NCBI RefSeq assembly: GCF_019175385.1 | Contig: NC_083337.1 | Coordinates: 44,306,938-44,370,937, forward strand | Source of the DNA: Lycium barbarum | Taxonomy: Eukaryota > Streptophyta > Magnoliopsida > Solanales > Solanaceae | Direction: 5' to 3' | Length of the DNA: 64,000 nucleotides | In this document: positions 55,786 through 64,000 of the stretch, in pieces | Layout of the letters: every line of letters starts with the position of its first letter | Position numbering within the stretch: the first letter of the stretch is position 1 | Made by a program: the position numbers and the translations under genes | Notes under the pieces: generated by a model | Seen by the model: the letters and a program-made list of their open reading frames with translations, nothing else | What the model was told of the DNA's origin: nothing | Databases searched by the model: none

Positions 55786-56238
55786 ATGAAAAGGACAGCT
55801 TCAGATAGTGGGGGTGCTAAGAAGGCCCCTAGGATATCTCCAGGACTGAGTAAGAGGATCCTCAGCTATTCGATTGAGACTGATCCTTCGAAGGACCCAG
55901 CAACAATTCCTCCAGAGTTTCTGACCCTCAGAGCAGAGGAACCCACGGAGGGCAGTTACGATACAGATCCCTCGGAGAATCCGGCGACGATTCCTCCAGA
56001 GTTTCTTACCGCTAGGGAGGAGGATAGTTATGATACAGATCCATCCGAGCGTTTCTCTGGGACACCGGAGGAGGAGATTTCCCGGGCCATGCCGGTTGCT
56101 CCTGTGGTGGAGCACTATGTTAGAAAATCCTCCCTGGTGAGTGTTACAGACTACTCCAGTCCCTTATCCTGGCCGTCAGTAAACCAGGAATTGCCTGGTT
56201 ATCTATACTCGTCCGAGCGGCTGGCAGACAGACGATGA
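55786..56238 (+). CDS. C5 ORF, 150 codons, internal repeats, no recognised domain
   Basis: The ORF occupies the place where gag starts in the sister elements and opens with MKRTASDSGGAKKAPRISPG, weakly like the basic MPVKRK start of gag. After that it has no gag similarity. Its centre has two and a half acidic/Pro repeats: ETDPSKDPATIPPEFLT, YDTDPSENPATIPPEFLT, then YDTDPSERFSGTPEEE. No membrane segment or Cys/His motif is visible. The predicted product is low-complexity and probably disordered. It may be a remodelled gag N-terminus, a captured host fragment or a chance frame. It ends in two consecutive stops. Confidence 0.45.
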   Translation: MKRTASDSGGAKKAPRISPGLSKRILSYSIETDPSKDPATIPPEFLTLRAEEPTEGSYDTDPSENPATIPPEFLTAREEDSYDTDPSERFSGTPEEEISRAMPVAPVVEHYVRKSSLVSVTDYSSPLSWPSVNQELPGYLYSSERLADRR

Positions 56239-56378
56239 TAAGGAGCACACTTCACATGGCAGCTCCCCAGATCAGACCCGAGACTGATCGGCTACAGGTA
56301 TATGAGTTTTCTTGGAACTTTCTATGTATGTGTAACTTCTGTAGAAGTATCATGTAATGACGGCAAATGGAAATCAAA

Positions 56379-56460
56379 AGGGGGCCGATGGCCCAGTGGT
56401 TATAAGTAACGGCGACTGAGACGTCTCCGCCACCCGTGTGAATTTAGAAACCCCGGATGA
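56379..56460 (+). ncRNA. tRNA-like / SINE-like pol III promoter module
   Basis: TGGCCCAGTGG (56389-56399) is a full match to the pol III A-box consensus. About 47 nt downstream GTGTGAATT (56436-56444) is a degenerate B-box (GTTCGAATC), followed by AGAAACCCC. Between them GGCG...CGCC encloses the palindrome GAGACGTCTC (56418-56427). This is the layout of a tRNA-derived SINE head. Not a functional tRNA gene: no clean cloverleaf or anticodon arm. Confidence 0.5.
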
Positions 56461-56645
56461 AAGGTAACCATATGTACAGATGGAAGTGAATATTGAGGAT
56501 TCAAAAGGGCAACACGGTAATTGTATGGTCAGAAAAGTAAAAGGATCCTCTCTAGATCGGGGTGGGACCCGCTACGAGAACCTTGTGAAAGTTGTTAAGA
56601 CCCCGACTTGCCTTAGATTACGCGATAAAGGTCGTGCGGGGTAGT

Positions 56646-56764
56646 GGATGCAATTATATTAGCATTAACGCATCGAAATGCATTAAAGTTTCGAGGTTAA
56701 GCGTGCTAGGGCCAGAGCAATTTTGGGATGGGTGACCCCCTGGGAAGTGTACTAGAATTTCCAC
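56646..56764 (+). pseudogene. 5S rRNA-like sequence, full length, in C5 interior
   Basis: It aligns without gaps, by eye, to plant 5S rRNA across about 119 nt, beginning GGATGC. The internal promoter is best preserved: GTTAAGCGTGCTAGGGCCAG (56695-56714) covers box A, and GGGATGGGTGACC (56725-56737) covers the intermediate element and box C, followed by CCCTGGGAAGT. Differences in the 5' half are mostly C-to-T or G-to-A (for example the CATACC part reads TATATT), as expected for methylated DNA. It cannot be a working 5S gene, but it could once have been a pol III promoter. Confidence 0.8.
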
Positions 56765-59020
56765 AAATGTAGATATAAGAGACAAATGTGAAATTAGGGT
56801 AACCTAAAGGAAATTAGAATATGCAGAGCGGTTTGAAACCTTAAAGAGGTCGGGTAGGTTAAGGCAGACTAGGCCGGTGAAGAAGAAGAAAACGCAACGT
56901 AGCTCTGGAATCAGAGTAAGTTTGAATAGCGTTTGGAAATGTTTTGTAAGCGAAGTGGTAGTAAATGTATATGTATGCATATGACATCTTATTTATGACT
57001 GTATAGATTGATAGGTGAAACCTAGCAACCAGTGTTGCGACGTGGAAGACATTAACTGGACGGAATTCAAGAGACAAAGCGAAAGGTATGGTACAAAGGT
57101 TATGAAATAGATTGATACTAATTTCACTATAGGTAATATTGGAAAATTCTAATACAACGATATTTGGAAAGGAAAGAGAGTGAGTAAATGGAAGGCAAGG
57201 AGATCAAAATGACGGAAAAAGTGAAAAGTAAGAAACATGATTGAGCAAAGTCTCCAAAAGAGCCGACGGGCAAAGCATGAAACTATTTGTGTAGAAATTT
57301 GAAAGACAGGTCTGTAAAAGAACTAAAATGTGATAATATAGGACAAAAGAGGAACAAACCTGAGGAAGATTAACGGTGAAAATAAGACAAGTGTATGGGA
57401 GTACGGAGGATACTTTAATAAGTTGGTAATAGGAAATTGATTACTTGCCAAGGAAAGGACAAGGATAGTGAGTTGGTGTAATTGATAAGAAAACCTATGA
57501 CATAGAATGAGGATTCATATGAAGACTGAGAAATTCGATTGTCGAGAAAATAGAATGAAAGATAAGGAACGGGCATGAAGGAAAGGATATCTTGGCCGAA
57601 TCCTCTATTGTGGAAGGATATAATTACAAAAGGATAATTACGTAGCCATGTTGGTATAGTTGTTTTGAACATAGAGAGGCCTTTCTGGAGGGTGACTTAA
57701 GAATGGAACCGATTCGCGCGTATAAAAGAATATTTTGCAAACTCCAAAGCCGATGCTGCAAACAACCAGAGAGGAAAGTTACACCCTAAGAAGGATTAAA
57801 GATACCGATGGCTTGATAGAAGGAAAAGGAGAGTGGTTAGGAAGAAAGTGACTGGAAACGGATACGCACCAAAAAGGTTAATGACATTGTTAGACATAAA
57901 GGACAGAGGTGTGTTAAAATGGAAAAAGTAAGAGTCGAAAATGGATGTCTTTATAAGTATTCCAACTAAATATGAGAACGTAGTTAGCAAGGGGATAAAC
58001 AGGACAAACTCTACGATGAAGGAACTTCAATTGTAAGAAGATCGCAGAAAGCGATGGTTACTTAAAGGGCATAGGCATATACATACCCTCTTAATAAAGG
58101 GGGGGGGGAGAACATATTAGACCTAAAATGAACTATGACAATTCAAGCCCCAGAAAAGGAGACTTATTAGCTCGGGGCCAGAGTTCGGGGTATGTTGGCA
58201 GATCGTAAAGGTTACGAAAGGATGTAGAAATAAATTGACAACGAGTGTACGATGAGGTAGATATAGGGAGAAAATATAGAAGAGACGTAGAGAGGATGCT
58301 TTATGCTGACACGAGCCTCGATATTCCTTGATCATGGTTTAATTCCCCGTACTGAGCAGAACTTGCGTAGTACCTAGATATGTAACGATGTGCCCAAGAG
58401 GGTAATAAAGAGAGCAAGAAAGTTATACAAGCTAAATCCACAAGGTCAATGAAGAGGATAACAAATCCAAAGGACGCCTCAGACGACAACTGTTATAATG
58501 AAGTCGCCACAGTTAGTAGTCAATAGCTTCTCGAAGAAAGGAAGCACGCTGCTCATATGAATAGAAGGTAAAAGAGGCCACCGAGTATCAGAAGATAGAT
58601 CATGGACCATTAATCATACTAAACGAGAAGGTATACGCTATGGCATTGTAAGAATAATTAACATGAAGCTATGCCCAATTTTTAATTATAAGGAGTGAAC
58701 GTTGGAGAGCCGACAAGGAATGACGACTGATGGAACGATTACCATTCTAAGGAAGTTACAGACAAGATACTGGCATCAAGGAATGTGAGGAAAGGAAACG
58801 AGGAAAAGTTGCGGCAAGAACCCAGAGATGTTGCGAGTTAAGAAATTAACTGAACTCGAATCACAAGTTGTCATAAGTATAGTTGGAACTGCGAAGGATG
58901 AGAAATGGCAAAGCAATATCACGTATACGTTTTAGATACTGATAAACTGGCCTTGGAAAGGAGCATAACCATTATATTCATTAGCGACAAATTCATGATT
59001 AGATAAACACTTAGAATGTA
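56765..59020 (+). other. Purine-rich, stop-riddled interior of C5
   Basis: No ORF with recognisable content. A/G-rich with many GAAAGG and AAGGA words, like the interior of C2 in element sense. A ten-G run with polypurine-tract context lies at 58097-58110. Probably eroded pol, since an integrase scrap follows. Confidence 0.5.
58096..58110 (+). other. Internal polypurine-tract-like G run
   Basis: AAAGGGGGGGGGGAGAAC resembles the true tract at 59211-59235 but lies 1.1 kb upstream, with no LTR start after it. Confidence 0.5.
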
Positions 59021-59160
59021 AAATTAAAAGGGAAAGCTCAATTTGAGATACAGTAGACTTTATCAAATTGTCCGTAGTATTGACAAGTCACCCATGAATC
59101 AGAGGTATCACCGAATTAGAAGCGGTACATCCAGTCTTCCACAAATGAGACCTCCCCGAA
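59021..59160 (+). pseudogene. Integrase C-terminal scrap in C5
   Basis: The frame from 59043 reads RYSRLYQIVRSIDK, corresponding to the RYIGPYQIVRRIG-type segment seen intact in C1. A neighbouring frame gives EAVHPVFHK, matching the SVHPVFHVSM segment. The order and distance agree with C1 and C4. Confidence 0.65.
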
Positions 59161-59189
59161 GTATTATAATACCCCATGAGACTAATCCA

Positions 59190-59235
59190 ACATTCGAGGA
59201 CGAATGTTCTAAAGGGGGGGGGGGGGGGGGGAAGA
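59190..59235 (+). other. C5 pre-PPT hairpin and 18-G polypurine tract
   Basis: ACATTCG-AGGA-CGAATGT (59190-59207) is perfect. AAA plus 18 G plus AAGA (59211-59235) abuts the 3' LTR. Confidence 0.9.
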
Positions 59236-61623
59236 TGTTATATCTCATATTTTGGACATTCGGATAATTTGGGATAATTGTGACAAGTTAAAGACAAGGC
59301 TATATTTTGATCTTGTTTAATACATAAGTTGCTCATGAAAATATTGATGCGGAAATATTGAGGAAGGCAAAGGGCAAACTTGGAAGTTAGGAAAATAGTT
59401 TTTCATGAATTACGAAAAATTGGTCATGAAATAAAATGGGCTTGGAATAAAAAGAAAAAAAAAAGAGATTTTGGCTTGAAAAATGGCCAAGTGTGGCCGA
59501 CCAAGGGGGAAAGGGCCAAGGCCCATATGAAAGCTAAAAAAATAAGTAATAAAAGGGATGACCCATTATCATTTTGTCATCTCCAATTCAAGAACATTCA
59601 AGAAAAACTTGAGACCAAAGTGAGAAGGGCCATTCCGCCAAGAAAAAGAAAAGAAGAAAAATTTTGAAGCCTTCAATTTTGATCCAAAAAAATATTTTCT
59701 TCTAGTATTCCTACTAATTCAATAGTCCTCTTTAACTTGGTATAATTGCTAGAGCAAGAAGACCTCTCTTTGTTGCAAGTTCATAATCATAGCCAAGTGA
59801 GAAGTTAAGGGAAAAGGGTAAGAATTAATCTTCTTTTATATGTTATGGATGATTGTGTATGTTGTAGTGTGTAGAAATGACTGAAATTCATGAAAATATG
59901 GATGTAGTGTTGTGACCGTGTGGTGCTTATGTGGTATAGAAGAGAATGAATCAATTTTACTTAGTATTTTGATTGTTGTTGTCATGAATTCTATGTTGAT
60001 AATGAAAGTTTGATGATTCTAGTTGAAGTTGTAAGTGTTGGAGAGTTATTTAGAAACTAATGTGATGTTAAAAGCCATTCCTTGTAATTATGGAAAACAA
60101 TGTTGTTAGTGTGTGAATTGTTGGTGAAGTTCATGAAATTGAAGAAAGAAAATGTGTTGTTATTGTTCTTGTTCCATTTGGAAGGTTTCGGGTGGAATGG
60201 CATATTGGTTGGATCATTGTGAATATTGTACGGATTGTTTGAAGTATTCTTGAATATTGTTTGAATGGTTTCGGATTAATACTTGAATATGTGAGCAATT
60301 GTGAATTGAACATAAGTGGAACGCCGTCGAACTTTGTAGAAAGAAGTCGCTAACGTCGGAATGCGTTTTGAGTTGATTGTTGATATTGTTAGAATGACTG
60401 TTGGTATTGTTGTTGGTAAATTGGCCGAGTTGAATTCTCGGATTTGTTATTGTATGTTTGGCCGAGTTGAATTCTCGGGGTTGTTGTACTTATAGGGGAA
60501 ATGCTGCCGAAATTTCTGTAGATTAAGTGTTGGTTTAGAATTGGACTCTTAAGTGTTTATGGCTAATGTTTGGTATGTATGAATATTGTTGTAGATCTTG
60601 CGAAGAAAAGACTAAAGTTCGGATTAGCGTAGAAAGCAGGCAAGGTATGTAAGGCTTACCCCTTTCTTTCTTTTGGCATGATCTTTATGAAACGAATAAA
60701 TGACGTATATGTATGATTTCAAAGAAATTCCTATTCTTAGAGCCACTATGATGGCTAATATTCTTGACTTCCATAAGCTGTTTCATATGGTTTTGATGCG
60801 TATCTATGATGTCCGAAGTTCTGTTTGATATGTTTCCGAATGGCATCCGAAAGATAATTCATATGACTAAAGTTTTGATCTTCAGATGCTGGCACGTTCG
60901 ATTATTCCATTGAGTCTTTGATATGTTTTGATATGTACATATGGTTCCAAAAGCTATATTTGATTTGATCCATGACGATATCCGGAAGACACTTGATATG
61001 ATCGTTGCTATTATTTTCCAAAAATGGCTTCTGAAACGTTCGTAAAAGGTTCTGTACTTCAAACGCTCATAACTTTCTTATACTAAGTCGGATTGACCCG
61101 AAACTTGTTTCTGAGCCTTCAGGTGTCGGTAAGTATACTTGTCTATCGAGTCTTGAAATTTGTTTTATATGCATATGGTTTCTCACGACTCTGCTCGTGC
61201 ATGCCTTAATGTATCCTCCACTGCGTCCCGGGCCAGGGTATGTTCTCGTGCGTATTCTATTGCATTGCTTACCGCGTCCCTCACTAGAGGGTCGGGGCAT
61301 GTTATATGTATATATATGATATGATGACATGATGATATGATGATGGGGTGGCGGCCAGGATGGCATATGATGACTCTATTCACCGCGTCCCTCACTAGAG
61401 GGTCGGGGCACGTTTATGCATATATGATACATGATTTTATTCACCGCATCCCTCACTAGAGGGCCGGGGCACGATATATGTATATATGATCTATGATGAT
61501 GACATACATGATTTTACCGCGTCCCTCACCAGAGGGCCGGGGCACGTTATATGTATATAAAATGTATGATAATGACACACATGATTTTCATTTGAAAAGG
61601 CAAGTGTATTGATGTTTTCTAAT
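59236..61623 (+). mobile_element. C5 3' LTR, truncated
   Basis: Nearly identical to the 5' LTR from TGTTATAT through TTTTCTAAT, where it breaks off into C6-type gag. It carries 55 bp (59613-59667, A/G-rich) absent from the 5' copy and flanked by TTGA repeats. The missing part would have included the end of the LTR. Confidence 0.85.
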
Positions 61624-61958
61624 TCCTCCACCAGTTACTTCGGGCTAACAAATGACCGAAGCTATTCATTTGTTGACGCAATTGGTTGCCGCCCAGGCAC
61701 AGCGGCAGAGTGCGGGCCCGAGTGATCGTTCAGCCAGTACGAGAGCCCGTGATTTTCTGACGTTGAACCCTTCGGAATTTTTCGGGTCCAAACCGAATGA
61801 GGACCCGCAAGGATTTATTGATGAGATGCTGAGGACGCTGAAACTTATGCATGCTTCTGAGACTGAGTCGGTAGAGCTGGCCTCTTATAGACTCCGCGAT
61901 GTGGCGGTATTATGGTACAACAATTGGATGGCCTTAAGGGGAGAGAATGCACCTCACC
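61624..61958 (+). pseudogene. C6-type gag fragment joined to C5 LTR
   Basis: It overlaps in sequence the gag at 63812-64000 almost base for base (from ATTCCTCCACCAGTTACTTC). It encodes MTEAIHLLTQLVAAQAQRQS, LNPSEFFGSKPNEDPQGFID and WYNNWMALRGENAP, then leaves gag in mid-codon at about 61957. The open frame 61652-62017 thus fuses gag with LTR sequence and is not a natural protein. Confidence 0.85.
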
Positions 61959-62038
61959 AACATGAAGTGCTTACGAGATTAAGGAGAGTATTAGATAGCT
62001 TAAAGTGTCTACCATGAGATTTCGAAGTCATATGGATA
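61959..62038 (+). mobile_element. 80-bp patch of C4-type LTR
   Basis: AACATGAAGTGCTTACGAGA ... TCATATGGATA matches 42365-42443 of the C4 5' LTR with few differences. It is joined on the right through a shared GGATA to C6-type LTR. Confidence 0.85.
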
Positions 62039-63452
62039 AATATGGGAAAATTGGAGGAGAATGGTGGATTTTGCTAAATATGCATAAATGATGAATGTTG
62101 ATTGTGATATTGTGAGTAGTATTGTGAATGTTGGGAGTTGATATAGAACATGGAAAAAGTAGTATAAACAAAGGAAGGGCTGCCCAATTTTTCATAGAAT
62201 TAACGATGCGTTCTAGTTGTCAATTAACTAATGTTAATTCGAATTCTCTCATGAAGGTAACGACGTGATATCGAAGGGGAACAAGTGAGCGATAGCTTAG
62301 TTAAACGACCAAGGCATGTGAGGCTAGTCCTTTCTTTCTAATGGCATGAGTCTTATAGCTCGAATTACTATCCTCTTCATGCGCTTCTACATTCCGAAAG
62401 GTTGAAAGCCTATATCCATAAATGTCTATATAAGATAAGAGATATGGTACGATGATGCTAGATTGATGATAATGTTATTTATTGCCCACACTCACCTTAT
62501 GTGTTAGTTCCTTCAAGGTGAGGCGGAATGTCAATAATTGCTCCATAATGAAATCGGGGGATCACGACCTTACGTCACCCCGATAGAGTAAAGTTGATCT
62601 TGAGCCTTATGCATGTACTATGATATGATAAGTATTTTATAAGGATCATATTATTAAAAGTATTTTATGATAAGCATGTCATGAGCATTTCACACCGGAC
62701 CTAGTTGGCCGGGCAGTCACCGCCAAGGCGGGCAGCTATACGGATACATCATGACCTTTTGGCATGGGCAGACACCACTAGTGGGCGACATGAAAGCCTA
62801 ATGTTATTGATTATCACACCGTTCCGACATGGACGGGCAGCTTGCATATTATGCATATATGACATGATGATGAGTATGAGTAAGACAGCATGCATTACTT
62901 TCCACATGATTGTTATTCAGATCCAGAGGTTTCATATCGATGTTCTCATTATATTATTGATGTCTTTCTTCATTGTTTATGCCTCTCATACTCAGTACAA
63001 TATTCGTGTTGACGTCTGTTTTCCTTGGACGCTGTGTTCATGCCCACAGGTAGACAGGGAGGTGAGCTTGGCCCAGATCCTCAGTAGCTGTCAGCCGTTA
63101 GAGAGCGCTCCATTGTTCGGAGGTGCTTATGATTATTCCTTTTGGTACATATGTATATTTTGGGCATGACGAAGTCTTATTCCGTCTATGTATATAATAT
63201 GTCAGTAGAGGCTCGTAGATACGCAGTATAGGTCAGATGGTCTCACAAGATGTCATTATATGTATATATTATTTTAATGGCCGAGAGGCTAATGTATATA
63301 AGTAATTATGTTCCTATATAAGATGCGATTTTCCTACTATTTGTATACTAAATTGGTAAAAAGATCATTAAATGAGTAAGACGAGTAGTAGAGTGAGCGG
63401 TGCTCGGTAGCTAGCTCCGGGTACCCGTCGCGGCCCTAGTTGGGTCGTGACA
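62034..63452 (+). mobile_element. Second C6-type LTR, 3' portion
   Basis: Collinear with 50694-52129, ending TTGGGTCGTGACA. The only length change I find is a 17-bp loss near 62792 (at the GTACCCCGGAAGCGG place of the first copy), which exactly explains the length difference. The 5' ~970 bp of the LTR are missing. Confidence 0.85.
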
Positions 63453-63456
63453 AAAG

Positions 63457-63468
63457 TGGTATCAGAGC
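63457..63468 (+). other. Primer binding site of the second C6 copy
   Basis: TGGTATCAGAGC, exact. The leader hairpin follows: perfect arms TCTTGTTTAT (63510-63519) and ATAAACAAGA (63541-63550), GCGCGC at 63528-63533. Confidence 0.9.
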
Positions 63469-63657
63469 AATTCATCCTAGGAAGTGTCTTCGAGCCGTGT
63501 CTAGTAGAGTCTTGTTTATGGTGTGTAGCGCGCCACGCTAATAAACAAGAGGCTACGGGGCATTTAGGAAAATAACCATCTTTCTCCTTATGAGATCGTG
63601 CGATAGAGCCATATCTAAGATTATATCCCTCCTAAAAGTGTGTTATGATTTCAGAAT

Positions 63658-64000
63658 ATGCCGCCAAAGGGAAAAGCTACCGCCGCCTAGAAGGGAAAAG
63701 CTACGACAAAAAGGCGAGTAGAAAGAGAGCCTCCGCTGAATGTAGAGGAGGGCGAATCACAAAATGAGGCCTCGCCCCAGGTGGAAGAGTAAGGGGGAGC
63801 CTCAGTCCCAATTCCTCCACCAGTTACTTCGGGCTAACAAATGACCGAAGCTATTCATTTGTTCACGCAATTGGTTGCCGCCCAGGCACAGCGGCAGAGT
63901 GCGGGCCCGAGTGATCGTTCAGCCAGTACAAGAGCCCGTGATTTTTTGACTTTGAACCCTCCGGAATTTTTTGGGTCGAAGCCGAATGAGGACCCGCAAG
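63658..64000 (+). pseudogene. gag of the second C6 copy, runs off the right edge
   Basis: MPPKGKATAA, TAG, KGKATTKRRVEREPPLNVEEG, with further stops near 63790 and 63838. Then MTEAIHLFTQLVAAQAQRQS and LNPPEFFGSKPNEDPQ up to the edge. The TAGs correspond to CAG in the first copy or in C1, again transition-type decay. Confidence 0.85.

Larger units (their letters stand above)
52523..61623 (+). mobile_element. C5: large non-autonomous LTR element with 5S- and tRNA-like modules
   Basis: 5' LTR 52523-55498, PBS 55503-55514, leader hairpin, a 150-codon ORF unrelated to gag, tRNA-like and 5S-like modules. A ~2.3 kb purine-rich eroded region follows, with an integrase scrap, a polypurine tract and a 3' LTR from 59236 that lacks its last ~590 bp. 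No gag, protease, RT or RNase H is visible. It fits the definition of a large retrotransposon derivative (LARD). Confidence 0.8.

Noticed and set aside
56379..56460. Functional tRNA gene
   Set aside because: No proper acceptor or anticodon stem and a poor B box; only the pol III box layout is supported.
56646..56764. Functional 5S rRNA gene
   Set aside because: Too many substitutions in the 5' half and end, single copy within a retroelement and no terminator T run after it.
62705..63169. 154-codon ORF (and its counterpart at 51412-51753)
   Set aside because: Lies wholly inside LTR sequence and covers the tandem words and hairpin; not conserved as a frame between the two LTR copies.

Overview
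The window looks like nuclear, pericentromere-type DNA of a flowering plant, most likely a member of the Solanaceae. The reasons are the Ty3/gypsy families present, the iMet-tRNA primer sites, LTRs of 2.1-3 kb and the absence of any intact host gene. That taxonomic call rests on sequence feel and was not searched. Almost every base belongs to nested, broken LTR retrotransposons, and no intact gag-pol reading frame survives.

Layout. 1-895 (minus): an edge-truncated 'putative plant transposon protein' ORF with one internal stop. About 1640-2700 (minus): an Athila-like integrase fossil. 3124-5909 (plus): a Tat-like gag remnant that passes directly into a 3' UTR minisatellite and an LTR. 6730-9692 (plus): a 3 kb LTR followed by a nearly erased interior (9693-12480). 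12481-13852: the first part of another LTR family. 13853-32047 (plus): chromovirus C1 (Tekay/Del-like), whose integrase is split by minus-strand element C2 (19926-28905). 32857-41998 (minus): C3, whose right LTR is a hybrid. 41999-42302: the tail of a further minus-strand element (C3b), cut by C4 (42303-49720, plus). C4 is cut in its 3' UTR by C6 (49721 onward), whose gag is cut by non-autonomous element C5 (52523-61623). From 61624 a mosaic of gag, C4-type LTR and C6-type LTR leads into a second C6 PBS and gag that runs off the right edge.

C1, C3, C4 and C6 keep recognisable gag, and C1, C3 and C4 also keep protease, RT, RNase H and integrase, all disabled by stops and frameshifts. Many of those stops look like C-to-T or G-to-A decay. 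C2 and C5 have well-matched LTR pairs but almost no pol. They were therefore probably mobilised in trans after their coding capacity had decayed.

The most interesting layer is the set of cis signals shared by these elements. There is a PBS-proximal leader hairpin whose loop carries GCGCGC or GTGCAC. There is an ACATTCG/CGAATGT hairpin just before the polypurine tract. There is a TCAGTAC/GTACTGA hairpin late in the LTR. Arrays of ACGGNCCGT-cored palindromes lie just upstream of the LTR TATA box. C5 also carries a repeat-rich ORF unrelated to gag, a tRNA-like pol III promoter module and a full-length 5S-rRNA-like sequence in its interior. This makes it the best candidate here for something undescribed.
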